This document shows, piece by piece, positions 1-8,913 of a stretch of DNA of 64,000 nucleotides. How positions within the stretch are numbered: position 1 is the stretch's first letter; each line of letters starts with the position of its first letter. The position numbers were made by a program, and so were the translations under genes. The notes under the pieces were generated by a model. That model was not told the DNA's origin. It saw only the letters and a list, made by a program, of their open reading frames with translations, and searched no databases. This stretch comes from Geobacter sp. AOG1 (lineage in GTDB: Bacteria; Desulfobacterota; Desulfuromonadia; Geobacterales; Geobacteraceae): assembly GCF_019972315.1 (NCBI RefSeq), contig NZ_BLIZ01000001.1, forward strand, positions 310,001-374,000, in the 5' to 3' direction.

Positions 1-38
1 TGCTGGAGCGGGTGGGGGGATAAAAGGAGCATGCTGCC

Positions 39-3011
39 ATGAGCGAACCGACAATAGACGGCAAGGCGGGGGTCGGCGGGAAACATGAGAACCGCCGCTG
101 GCTCCGGGAGCAGATGAATCCCTACTTCTTCATCACCATGAAAGACGAACCGGAAGCGCTCGGCATCCTGGAACGGGAACTGGGGAGCCTAAAGGGGAAC
201 CGGCGGCTGATCCTGGCCGACCGGGACAAGGCCCAAATACTCGCCGTTCGTAACTATGCGGGATCGCTCTACGAGACCCTCACCCTGCGCGAGGTCCAGG
301 AGCGGGAGATTTCCTTCGCCATGTTCGTCCACTCGGAGGGACCGCTGCCGGGGCTTCCCGAGTCCCTGGAGATACAGCGGTTCGAATTCGACCGGAAGAG
401 CAACGAAGAGATCAACGCCGGCAGAGAGATCACCGTCCCTGCAGCTGTCCGGAGAAAGGTGCGGAAGGAACTACGCCGGAACTATCCCGGTTTCGACATG
501 GGGGATTTCGACCGGCTTCTCAGGCTCATCTGGCTGAACCACGAGCGGTATGTCCGGGTGGCACCGCCGGTCCGCATCGCCCAGGTTCTGAACCTTTTCC
601 AGAAAGGGAATCAGGGAGGTGGTCTCTATCTGGATGTGGAACCGATCGCCGCGGGCAACGAATCCCGGGTCCACTTCGCCGTGGGAAACCCTCCTCAGAA
701 GGATTTTCTCATTCAGGTAATGGAGGTGTTCAAACGTCTGGAACTGGGGGTAAACCGCGCCTACTGCCTCACCATCTCCAACGGCGTCCACCCCTATTTC
801 CTCGGGACCTTTTACGTGCGAAGTCAGGATGGCGCGCCTCTCGACAGCGGGGCCAGGCCCTATGTCAGACTTCGGCAGGAACTCGCCACCACCCAGATGC
901 TTTCGACCCGCTCGTACACCTATCGGGAACTCGTGATCAACGATCTCATGTCCGGAGAGGATGCCTCCCTTGTCAACGCCTTTATCGCCTTCTGCCATTC
1001 CAACCTGGCCCATAACCAGCCGGACCGCTTCGGCCTCGACGACGTACAGGGGGCATTCCACAGCCATCCGGAAATGGGGCTCCAGCTCATCAAACTCTTC
1101 CGGGTCCGGTTCGACCCCAGCATAACCGACCGTGACCACCTCTATCCCAAGGTTTTTTCCGAAACGGCACAGGAAGTGGAAGGATACAACACCGGCCACC
1201 GCCACCTGGATGAAGTGCGGCGCACCATTTTCCGCTGCTGCCTCACCTTCATCACCCATATCCTGAAGACCAACTTCTTCGTCCCGGAAAAACAGGCGCT
1301 CGCCTTCCGCCTCAACCCTGCCTACCTGGCCGACCTGGGCACAGAATTCACCGCCGACCTCCCCCCGGCAACACCGTTCAGAGTCACTTTTTTCTTCAGC
1401 CGGTACGGCTTCGGCTACCACATCGGCTTTTCGGACATCGCCCGGGGGGGATGGCGCACCGTCATAGCCCGTTCGCCGGACGACTTCACCACCAACGCCG
1501 CCACCCTTTTCCGGGAAAACTTCGTCCTAGCCCATACCCAGCACTTCAAGAACAAGGACATCTACGAAGGTGGCTCCAAACTGGTGATGCTCCTGGACGC
1601 CTCCGACCTGATGCGGGCAAAGGAGCGGGAACTGGAAATCTGGCGCCTCTACAAGCTCCAGTATGGGATAACCAACGCGTTCCTCGACATTTTCGTCACC
1701 GAGAACGGCGTGGCACGGAACCCTGCCGTAGTCGACTACTACCGGGAAGACGAACCGCTCGAACTTGGCCCCGACGAGAACATGCATGACGGCATGATCG
1801 AAGCGATAGCCCGTCTTTCCCAGCGCCGCGGCTATATGCTCGGAATCGGCATCATGTCGAGCAAGCGGGTGGGAATCAACCACAAGGAGTACGGCGTCAC
1901 CTCCACCGGCGTGGTGACGTTCGCCGAAATAACCATGGAAGAGCTGGGAGTCGACATCCGCCGGGACCCTTTCGCCGTCAAGTTCACCGGTGGTACCAAC
2001 GGCGATGTGGCGGGCAACGCCATGCGGATCATGCTGGAGCGTTGCCCGAAGATGAAAATCACCCTGATTCTGGACGGTACCGCTGCAGTGGCAGACCCCC
2101 AAGGGGCCGATCCCGGAGAACTCAGGCGCATACTCCTCGCGCAGGACCTGGATGCCTTCGATCCAGCGACACTCAATCCCGGCGGGAGCATGCTCTTCCG
2201 GACCGGCAGCAGAAAGGAAGGGCTGCGCGAACTCTTCCGGAAGGTGACTCGAGACACTGCAGGTCTCCACGAAGAATGGATATCCATCGACGAATTCTCC
2301 CGGGAGTACGGTGAACTCCCCTTTACCGTCCCGGCGGATATCTTCATTCCCGCCGGCGGCCGCCCCGAAAGCATCGACGAAGCGAACTGGGGGCGGTTCA
2401 TCCTTCCGGACGGCACCCCCTCGGCACGGGCCATCGTGGAGGGGGCCAACTCCTTCATCACCCCCGCGGCAAGGGTCGAGCTCCAGAAAAAAGGTATCAT
2501 CATCATGCGCGATGCCTCGGCCAACAAGTGCGGGGTCATCTCCTCCTCCTACGAGATCATCGCCAATCTGCTTCTCTCGGAGGAGGAGTTCATGGCGGAA
2601 AAAGAGCGGTACGTCCGCGATGTCCTGGAAATCCTGGAAAACCGGGCGAGCGACGAGGCACGCCTCATTCTGAAAAGGCACCGAGAGCAGCCGGCAATGC
2701 TCTTCACCGATATTTCAAACGCCTTGAGTACTGAGATCAACGGCAACTACTCTCGTCTCTTTCGATTTTTCCAGGAGCGGCCGGGACTCTGCCGACAACC
2801 GTTATACCGCCGCGCTATCCTCAGCCACCTGCCGCGCATCCTCCGGGAAGAGCCCCGGTACCGGAGACGTCTTACCAGGCTTCCCCCAAAGTACCTGTAC
2901 GCCATTCTGGCCGCCGAGATCGGCTCTTCCATGGTCTACAAGGGAGACCGGGAAGCGGAATTCGAGGATGCCATCAGGCTGCATCTAACCCGGAACTTCC
3001 CGGCCGAATGA
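39..3011 (+). CDS. NAD-dependent glutamate dehydrogenase, large (about 115 kDa) type
   Basis: The 990-residue protein oxidatively deaminates glutamate to 2-oxoglutarate and ammonium with NAD. The Glu/Leu/Phe/Val dehydrogenase core is visible: GFSDIARGGWRTV near residue 462, NKDIYEGGSK (substrate-binding lysine region) near 503, and the dinucleotide-binding glycine-rich FTGGTNGDVAGNA near 648, followed by SANKCGVISSSYEI near 826. The long N-terminal extension of about 400 residues and the total length fit the 115-kDa class better than the 450-residue hexameric enzymes or the 1600-residue bacterial GDH. An AAAGGAG ribosome site lies about 9 bases before the ATG. It is followed after 100 bp by a separate hydrolase gene, so no operon partner is obvious. 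Family assignment is firm; the direction of the reaction in vivo is inferred. Confidence 0.9.
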   Translation: MSEPTIDGKAGVGGKHENRRWLREQMNPYFFITMKDEPEALGILERELGSLKGNRRLILADRDKAQILAVRNYAGSLYETLTLREVQEREISFAMFVHSEGPLPGLPESLEIQRFEFDRKSNEEINAGREITVPAAVRRKVRKELRRNYPGFDMGDFDRLLRLIWLNHERYVRVAPPVRIAQVLNLFQKGNQGGGLYLDVEPIAAGNESRVHFAVGNPPQKDFLIQVMEVFKRLELGVNRAYCLTISNGVHPYFLGTFYVRSQDGAPLDSGARPYVRLRQELATTQMLSTRSYTYRELVINDLMSGEDASLVNAFIAFCHSNLAHNQPDRFGLDDVQGAFHSHPEMGLQLIKLFRVRFDPSITDRDHLYPKVFSETAQEVEGYNTGHRHLDEVRRTIFRCCLTFITHILKTNFFVPEKQALAFRLNPAYLADLGTEFTADLPPATPFRVTFFFSRYGFGYHIGFSDIARGGWRTVIARSPDDFTTNAATLFRENFVLAHTQHFKNKDIYEGGSKLVMLLDASDLMRAKERELEIWRLYKLQYGITNAFLDIFVTENGVARNPAVVDYYREDEPLELGPDENMHDGMIEAIARLSQRRGYMLGIGIMSSKRVGINHKEYGVTSTGVVTFAEITMEELGVDIRRDPFAVKFTGGTNGDVAGNAMRIMLERCPKMKITLILDGTAAVADPQGADPGELRRILLAQDLDAFDPATLNPGGSMLFRTGSRKEGLRELFRKVTRDTAGLHEEWISIDEFSREYGELPFTVPADIFIPAGGRPESIDEANWGRFILPDGTPSARAIVEGANSFITPAARVELQKKGIIIMRDASANKCGVISSSYEIIANLLLSEEEFMAEKERYVRDVLEILENRASDEARLILKRHREQPAMLFTDISNALSTEINGNYSRLFRFFQERPGLCRQPLYRRAILSHLPRILREEPRYRRRLTRLPPKYLYAILAAEIGSSMVYKGDREAEFEDAIRLHLTRNFPAE

Positions 3012-3111
3012 GCGGCATAGTTGTCCCCTAAGTATCGGGAAACCGGACAAACTCCTTGCCTGCGGGGGGCAATCATGCTATGTAGTAGCATCCGAGCCGG
3101 AGTAACTGTCC

Positions 3112-3864
3112 ATGAAAATAACCGTTCTCGGCAGCGGAACGTCCACCGGTGTGCCGATGGTCGGCTGTCGCTGCCCGGTCTGCACCTCAGACGACCCGCG
3201 GGACAAGAGGACACGTGCCTCGATCATCGTCGAGATCGCTGGCCGCTATATCCTGGTGGACACCTCCACTGACCTGAGAAAACAGGCCATCCGTGAACAC
3301 CTCCCGCATATCGACGCGGTGCTGTTCACCCATTCCCACGCCGACCATATCCACGGGATAGACGACCTGCGCGGCTTCCATTTCATCCACAAGCGGGTTA
3401 TCTCCTGTTACGGCAGCGCGGAAACCATGGCGACCATCGGCCGGAACTTCGCGTATATTTTCCAGGGGCAGGCATCGGCGGGGTACGCCCCCCTCCTGGA
3501 GCCCCATGTCGTTGCGGGGCCATTCACCCTTTTCGGCACCACCATCGTCCCGATTCCGCTCCTCCACGGAGGAATGCCCGCGACCGGTTACCGATTCGGT
3601 GACATGGCGTACCTGACTGACTGCAGCAGTATCCCGTCAGGCTCCCTCCCCCTTCTCACCGGCCTGCGGATTCTGATAATCGACGCACTGCGCTACACCC
3701 CCCACGAGAACCACTTCAACATCGCGGGGGCGCTGGACGTTGTTGCCCGGCTCAGGCCGGAACGGGCCATCTTTACCCATCTGACCCACGAAGTCCCCTA
3801 CCGGGAAGGGTCAAAGCTTCCAGCAGGAGTGGAATTCGCCTACGACGGCATGAGGCTGGAGTGA
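3112..3864 (+). CDS. MBL-fold metallo-hydrolase, PhnP-like
   Basis: This 250-residue protein has the metallo-beta-lactamase metal motif HSHADH (residues about 74-79), followed by GIDDLR, the arrangement seen in PhnP-type phosphoribosyl cyclic phosphodiesterases. An N-terminal GSGTSTGVPMVGCRCPVC segment supplies the typical first strand and cysteine pair. A later aspartate (YLTDCSSIP, about 165) and a C-terminal THLTHE histidine cluster complete a two-metal site. No phosphonate genes are adjacent, so a general cyclic-phosphate or nucleotide phosphodiesterase role is as likely as a phosphonate role. It probably has its own promoter in the 100-bp gap after the dehydrogenase. Fold assignment is strong, substrate unknown. 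Confidence 0.8.
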   Translation: MKITVLGSGTSTGVPMVGCRCPVCTSDDPRDKRTRASIIVEIAGRYILVDTSTDLRKQAIREHLPHIDAVLFTHSHADHIHGIDDLRGFHFIHKRVISCYGSAETMATIGRNFAYIFQGQASAGYAPLLEPHVVAGPFTLFGTTIVPIPLLHGGMPATGYRFGDMAYLTDCSSIPSGSLPLLTGLRILIIDALRYTPHENHFNIAGALDVVARLRPERAIFTHLTHEVPYREGSKLPAGVEFAYDGMRLE

Positions 3865-3953
3865 TCCTCCAGGAGGCCTTACGCCATGCTTTACCGGCAT
3901 CATGGACTTTTATACCGGTCTGCGCTACTCTATTTCAAAACTGACCATGGACG

Positions 3954-5804
3954 GTGCTGATGCACACTGACATCCGCCTGCACGGACAACCAGACCAGCA
4001 TATCGAATATTATGCCATTGCTGCCGGCATTGACGCCCACAAGCGGTTCTTTTTCAACTTCGATCAGTCCCGAGACGATGACCTTCGTTTCTTCTCTCCC
4101 GGCAACGAATTCACCATCGGCACGACCGGCATCAGCCACCAGGGAAACGGTGGCTCCTTCTGCGAGTATATGTTCGGGGTCGATCAGCCCATCGCCGACC
4201 TGGCCAAGGGTGACGTCATCAACCGGCTTGTCCTCTACGGCGGCCGCTACGACAAGGATGCCGGCAATCTCAGATTCAGCGATGTGACCAACGGCTCCCT
4301 CTCCTACGAAAAGATATTCTTCGAGGGGAACGCCGTCTTCAACTACTTCTTTTTCCTCCACTCGGAAAAGATCGCCGGCACCCCCCAGCAGCAGCAGGAA
4401 CTGATCCTGCGGCTTCTCGGCAAGGCGATCAAGCGATCCACCGCCGTCGGCGACCAGGACGACAACACCCTCATCAGCGAAATATTCGCCCTTCTCGACG
4501 ACCCCAAGGCCCAACTCTACCTCTTCAAACTGGTCAACAAGAAACACCAGGAATACTGCGACATCTTCAAATCCCTCTACTTCCGCAACAAAAAAATCGC
4601 CGACGAAGAGTTCGCCCGCCTCTCGGAACTCGCCAATCGTTATGGCATCGACCGCTACCAGCAGGAGCGGATCCGCATCGACGTCATGTACAAGCACCCG
4701 GACAACAAGCGGATCGTCGACGAATACAAGAACATCCTCATCGCCTGCAACCGCAAGGGAGAGATCAACAAGCTGGAAAATGCCCGCCTCACCAGGTTGA
4801 AGACCCTTTCCGTCCGGAACAAAATCCCCGGGGCACTCTTCTATACCCTGGACGAGATGCTGAAAAAAGACAAGAAGATGGTCGACCTGGAGGAAAACGA
4901 CTACATTTCCGAGACCAGGCAGATCCTCGAAGGGTTGTTTCTCACCGAAAGCCAGATCGAAAGCACCATCGACCGGGAGGATATGCTCAAGCTCCTCTTT
5001 GCCAAGAAGCAGGCAGCCGAAAACCGCGACCACACCTTCGAAGAGATTCTCCTCGACGCCAGCAAGGCCTGTGACGAAAAGATCCGCGACGGCGCCGACA
5101 TCTCCCTGCTGGAAGGGTTTTCCTACATCATCACCTACTTCGACCGGTACGATACCGCATCCTCTATCATCAGCCAGCTTGCGTTCATGGAGAACGTCAA
5201 GAGCTCCGAAGAGATGCTGCGAAGCCTCCTCGGCAACAAGAGCGAGTTCGACGCCCTCAAAGCGGGGCTGTTCAAGGAACTTTTCATCACCGGCATCCTG
5301 GAGAACAAGTACCTGGGACACTACGGGCGGAAAAAAGTCACCACCCTGACCCGCGGCCTCAATCTGATCGAGGAGAAGCGCCTCACCATCCCCGACCTCC
5401 TCCAGCAACTGCGTTCAATCGATACCGAGGAACGGATATCCCTTGTCCTCCTGGAGCATGTACGGGACCGGATACGCAACTTCTACTCCAAGTACGCCAC
5501 GAAGGCGGATCAGGATGCCCTCAAGCGTGAAGTTACCGATGAATTGCGCCACAAAAAGCTCATCGACGGGGAGATCCCGGATGCGCTGTTCCGCGAAACC
5601 ATCCTCGCTATCAAGAAAGAAGCCATCTACATCCACAACCTCCTCCCCTCCATCATCGACGCCAGGGACATCGCCCTGCGGGAGGACTTCCTGGAAAACT
5701 CAGGCCTCGACCGCTTCTACGTGGAAGAACTTGAGAGGGAGTACTACGAACTGAACGGCCTCAACATGGAAGAACTCTACCAGATCAGAAAGGGGCTTAA
5801 CTAG
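3954..5804 (+). CDS. Conserved Geobacter protein of unknown function (TIGR04442-like)
   Basis: The 616-residue soluble protein has no signal peptide, membrane segment or recognisable catalytic motif. The first 140 residues look beta-rich (FFFNFDQSRDDDLRFFSPGNEF, FCEYMFGVDQP), and the remainder is highly charged and helical with many Glu, Lys and Arg residues. I recall proteins of this shape in Geobacter genomes under the name TIGR04442, but this is from memory. The start is uncertain: GTG at 3954 or ATG at 3960, neither with a good ribosome site. It is 90 bp downstream of the hydrolase and about 100 bp upstream of the GAF/sigma-54 regulator gene. Confidence 0.6.
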   Translation: MLMHTDIRLHGQPDQHIEYYAIAAGIDAHKRFFFNFDQSRDDDLRFFSPGNEFTIGTTGISHQGNGGSFCEYMFGVDQPIADLAKGDVINRLVLYGGRYDKDAGNLRFSDVTNGSLSYEKIFFEGNAVFNYFFFLHSEKIAGTPQQQQELILRLLGKAIKRSTAVGDQDDNTLISEIFALLDDPKAQLYLFKLVNKKHQEYCDIFKSLYFRNKKIADEEFARLSELANRYGIDRYQQERIRIDVMYKHPDNKRIVDEYKNILIACNRKGEINKLENARLTRLKTLSVRNKIPGALFYTLDEMLKKDKKMVDLEENDYISETRQILEGLFLTESQIESTIDREDMLKLLFAKKQAAENRDHTFEEILLDASKACDEKIRDGADISLLEGFSYIITYFDRYDTASSIISQLAFMENVKSSEEMLRSLLGNKSEFDALKAGLFKELFITGILENKYLGHYGRKKVTTLTRGLNLIEEKRLTIPDLLQQLRSIDTEERISLVLLEHVRDRIRNFYSKYATKADQDALKREVTDELRHKKLIDGEIPDALFRETILAIKKEAIYIHNLLPSIIDARDIALREDFLENSGLDRFYVEELEREYYELNGLNMEELYQIRKGLN

Positions 5805-5826
5805 CCCCTAGCCCCACACATCCCCC

Positions 5827-5856
5827 TTGACATCCCCCCTCAGTTTCCCCTAAAGT
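5827..5856 (+). promoter_or_regulatory. Predicted sigma-70 promoter for the GAF/sigma-54 regulator
   Basis: A perfect TTGACA at 5827-5832 is followed after 18 bp by TAAAGT at 5851-5856. It lies 47 bp before the ATG at 5903, in the only intergenic gap upstream of the gene. Confidence 0.45.
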
Positions 5857-5902
5857 ATCCAGTGTGTAAAAATACTACTCAGTTAATATAGCAGAGGTAT
5901 CC

Positions 5903-8713
5903 ATGGAATCTGTGCAGGCACGCCTCGCCCAGTTGCGGGAGAAGATCGCCGGCTTTGGCAAGGAGAATCTGGATGAGATGCTCCACGCCGTGGCCGAAGG
6001 AGTCAGACTGGTGACGGAGCGAGACCAGCTCAGGGTCTACCTGGAAGACCTGACCCGCGGCGCGCTCTCCTGCGCCTACGCAACAGGCCCCCAAGCGGCT
6101 GAAATCCGCGAGGCGACCTTCCCCATCATCTCCGGTGACGCCATGGTGTCAAGCGTGTTCGTTTCCCAGTACCCGTCGGAGTTCCGCGACACCTACCGTC
6201 ACGGTTTGCCTCTGGACCGCAACTGGGCCGAGCGCTTCGGCATCGCCGCTACCTACCTGATCCCCATTACCAGCCAGGGGAAATCCATTGGCGTGGTCTG
6301 TATCGACAATGACCGGTCCGGCGAAGTGCTGCAGGCGCGCGGCAAGGCCCTCCTCGGGGAATTCGTCGCGACTGCGGCCGAACGGCTCGACCACGCCCGC
6401 AAATACCACCAGCAACTCCTCCTCGCCCGCCGCGTCGAAGAGTACAAGAAACGGGAAGCAGCCGGCTTCATGGTTCGCTCGGCGGTGCAGCTGATCGACC
6501 GGCTTTCCCTGGCATCGGTACTCGTACCGGTGAGCGATCAGGAAGGTACCCGGACCCTGGCAATTCTGGCCAGCCATTCGGACGACCCGGAACTGAAGGC
6601 TCAATACGACGCCCAGGGGGACATCGTCCTCCAGCGAGGGAAATCCCTCTTCGCCACCTACCTGCGGGACGATGCGGTCATCGCCGACAACCGCCTCCTT
6701 CGCCCGCTCTACATCGCCGACCTGACCCAGCAGACCCTCCAAAAGCGAGCACTTACCGAGCAGATGGCACTCCGTTCCCTCTACGTCGTCCCCCGTTACG
6801 AGCCGGAAACCCACAAAGTCATCTGCCTCGTCAACTACTTCACCCGAGAGCAGTACCGGTTCTCGGATTTCGAAATGGGGCTTCTCCAGACCCACGCAGA
6901 GATGGTGGAGCGGGTCATTACTGAAATCGGTGGCGAGCACCTGGAGATACAGGTGCTCGCCGAAATCACCGAACTGCTCAGGGAACGGAACGAAGAACTC
7001 CACCCCTTCCTGACCAAGGTTCTCTCCAAGGCAACCGAACTTATCGGCGCCGACACCGGTAGCATCGCGGTCGTCGCCGAGCGGGAAGGGGGGAAATGGC
7101 TCGTAGTAGAGGATGAAACCGGTGCCATCGTCGGCGCCAAAAGCAAGGAATGGCTGAAAAAGAACATTCCACCTTTCCGGGTCGGCGGTCCCGAACTTGC
7201 TGCTGCCGAACGGAGCCTGACCGGTTATGTCGCATGGGCCAAGCAGCCGAAGATCATTCCCCATGTAGAAGAAGAACAGCAGCGGGGTGGATTCCACCGT
7301 TCCATGCATGAACTCATCAAGAGTGAAATTGCCGTTCCGGTGGTGAGCGACGACGAAGTGATCGCCGTCATCTGCCTCAACTCCCTCAAACCGGCTTTTT
7401 TCACTGAAGAACACAAGCGGATACTCCAGATCATCGAGCGTCTGACCAGCCGCCACATCTCCGACCTGCAGAGGATCGAGCGACTCCAGGATGAAGTGAC
7501 ACGGCTCCAGTCGGACGTGGCCTACAAGGACCCCCACGTCTCCTCCTACCGACTCGGCAACATCATCGGCAACAGCCGCAAGGCCCAGGAGATCGTCGAC
7601 TTCATCAACACGGTGTCGGTGCCACTCTTCAACCGGATCACCCTCTGGAGCAAGAACGTACTCCAGGAGGCGACCATCGGCCTTCCCTCCATCCTCGTCC
7701 TCGGCCAGACCGGGGCAGGCAAGGAATTCTTCTTCAACAACCTCTACAACAAGCTGAACGAGATGTACCGGGTCGAGATCAACCCCAACGGTGAACTCCC
7801 GGTTAAAAAGACCAACATCGCCGCGTACAGCGGGGAACTTACCTATTCGGAGCTGTTCGGCCACAAGAAGGGGGCCTTCACCGGAGCCTACAGCGACCGG
7901 AAAGGTATACTGGAAGAGGCAGGTGGGGGTGTCGTCTTTCTCGACGAAATCGGCGACGCCGACCCGAAGACCCAGGTGCAGCTACTCCGTTTCCTGGACA
8001 ATGGCGGCTTCGTTCGCCTGGGGGACAACCTGGAACGTTACAGCCGGGTTCTGCTGGTTGCCGCCACCAACAGGAACCTGCGTGAGGAGATTGCAAAGGG
8101 GAATTTCCGGGAAGACCTCTACCACAGGCTCTCGGAACTCTCCATGCAGGTTCCGTCTCTCAACGAGCGGCGCGAGGACATCCCTGACCTTGCCGTCCAC
8201 TTCCTCGGCAAGCTGTATCGGACCTATCGCGGCAAGGATGACACGCGTGACGATCCACCGGCCCTTTCGGACGAAGCCAAGCAGGTGCTCGTCGGCCACA
8301 GTTACGAGGGGAATATCCGGGAACTGCGCAGTATACTTCTTAGGGCTCTCTTCTTCCGCAAGGGGAAAGTAGTGACGGGGGACGATATCCGCAGGGCCAT
8401 CCGGGACGGGATACGGGAGACGCTCCCCCAGGCTGCCGCAAACCTCAGCGAGCAGCTTGCGGGCGAGATCCTGACCAACATCGACAAGGGGAAGGATTTC
8501 TGGACCGCGGTCTACGAGCCCTATTCGCGCAACATGATTTCACGGGACGTGGTGCGGCTCGTGATCGAACAGAGCAGGGTGAGGGCCGGCAAGGGGATGC
8601 CCCAGATCGCCCGGGACCTCAAGGCGATCAGTGGCGACGTGAACGGAGACGAGGAAGAGAGGAAACGGTTTTTCAAGTTCAAGAATTTTCTCTACAAGAC
8701 GGTGAAGATATGA
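5903..8713 (+). CDS. Sigma-54-interacting transcriptional regulator with GAF domains
   Basis: The 936-residue regulator carries about 550 N-terminal residues of GAF-type sensing repeats (for example around 50-150, 200-330 and 350-500), then an AAA+ sigma-54 activation domain. Walker A LGQTGAGKE is near residue 600, the sigma-54 contact loop GAFTGA is near 657, and Walker B VVFLDEIGDAD is near 676, with NFREDLYHRL after it. The C-terminus has no clear Fis-type helix-turn-helix, so DNA binding may be unusual or absent. The last 11 codons plus stop are contained in the 41-bp sequence repeated at 18657-18697, which makes this gene the insertion target of the downstream element. Integration leaves the reading frame intact. 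Confidence 0.85.
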   Translation: MESVQARLAQLREKIAGFGKENLDEMLHAVAEGVRLVTERDQLRVYLEDLTRGALSCAYATGPQAAEIREATFPIISGDAMVSSVFVSQYPSEFRDTYRHGLPLDRNWAERFGIAATYLIPITSQGKSIGVVCIDNDRSGEVLQARGKALLGEFVATAAERLDHARKYHQQLLLARRVEEYKKREAAGFMVRSAVQLIDRLSLASVLVPVSDQEGTRTLAILASHSDDPELKAQYDAQGDIVLQRGKSLFATYLRDDAVIADNRLLRPLYIADLTQQTLQKRALTEQMALRSLYVVPRYEPETHKVICLVNYFTREQYRFSDFEMGLLQTHAEMVERVITEIGGEHLEIQVLAEITELLRERNEELHPFLTKVLSKATELIGADTGSIAVVAEREGGKWLVVEDETGAIVGAKSKEWLKKNIPPFRVGGPELAAAERSLTGYVAWAKQPKIIPHVEEEQQRGGFHRSMHELIKSEIAVPVVSDDEVIAVICLNSLKPAFFTEEHKRILQIIERLTSRHISDLQRIERLQDEVTRLQSDVAYKDPHVSSYRLGNIIGNSRKAQEIVDFINTVSVPLFNRITLWSKNVLQEATIGLPSILVLGQTGAGKEFFFNNLYNKLNEMYRVEINPNGELPVKKTNIAAYSGELTYSELFGHKKGAFTGAYSDRKGILEEAGGGVVFLDEIGDADPKTQVQLLRFLDNGGFVRLGDNLERYSRVLLVAATNRNLREEIAKGNFREDLYHRLSELSMQVPSLNERREDIPDLAVHFLGKLYRTYRGKDDTRDDPPALSDEAKQVLVGHSYEGNIRELRSILLRALFFRKGKVVTGDDIRRAIRDGIRETLPQAAANLSEQLAGEILTNIDKGKDFWTAVYEPYSRNMISRDVVRLVIEQSRVRAGKGMPQIARDLKAISGDVNGDEEERKRFFKFKNFLYKTVKI

Positions 8714-8719
8714 CGGGTT
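8679..8719 (+). repeat. attL: 41-bp direct repeat at the left end of the integrated element
   Basis: The 41 bases here are identical to 18657-18697, while the flanking bases differ. They cover the last codons and TGA stop of the sigma-54 regulator gene. The integrase gene begins 194 bp further on. Confidence 0.9.
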
Positions 8720-8779
8720 AAGCATGGTTTTTAATAGCTGTGAAATCAGTTGAAATATAAGCGTTTTATCTCTTGACTT

Positions 8780-8880
8780 CGTACCTTTTACCCGCTAATC
8801 TTTGGGACAGATTAAGCGGGTTTTTTAATATTCTTCGTACCTATATCGTACCTACGAAACCCAAAAACCAAATAGGTACG
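8780..8880. repeat. Cluster of CGTACCT iterons near attL (probable integrase arm sites)
   Basis: CGTACCT occurs at 8780-8786, 8836-8842 and 8847-8853, and inverted (AGGTACG) at 8874-8880. A 21-bp block at 8834-8854 containing two copies recurs exactly at 18604-18624 next to attR. This fits arm-type binding sites of the adjacent tyrosine recombinase, though iterons for a replication or excision protein are possible. Confidence 0.55.
8791..8826 (+). terminator. Rho-independent terminator downstream of attL
   Basis: CCCGCTAATCT pairs with AGATTAAGCGGG (one bulged A) around a short loop and is followed by six Ts. It lies 77 bp after the regulator stop and would isolate integrase expression from host read-through. 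Confidence 0.7.
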
Positions 8881-8913
8881 AAAATTTAAGGTAAAACCTT
8901 AATGGAGGCAGCT

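Noticed and set aside
3930-5408. Long antisense frame of 492 codons opposite the 616-residue protein
   Set aside because: It is a mirror of the high-GC coding strand with low-complexity Val/Glu/Leu composition and no ribosome site or domain.
6149-7864. Antisense frame of 571 codons opposite the GAF/sigma-54 regulator
   Set aside because: The sense frame contains the AAA+ motifs GAFTGA and Walker A/B; the antisense frame has no recognisable domain.
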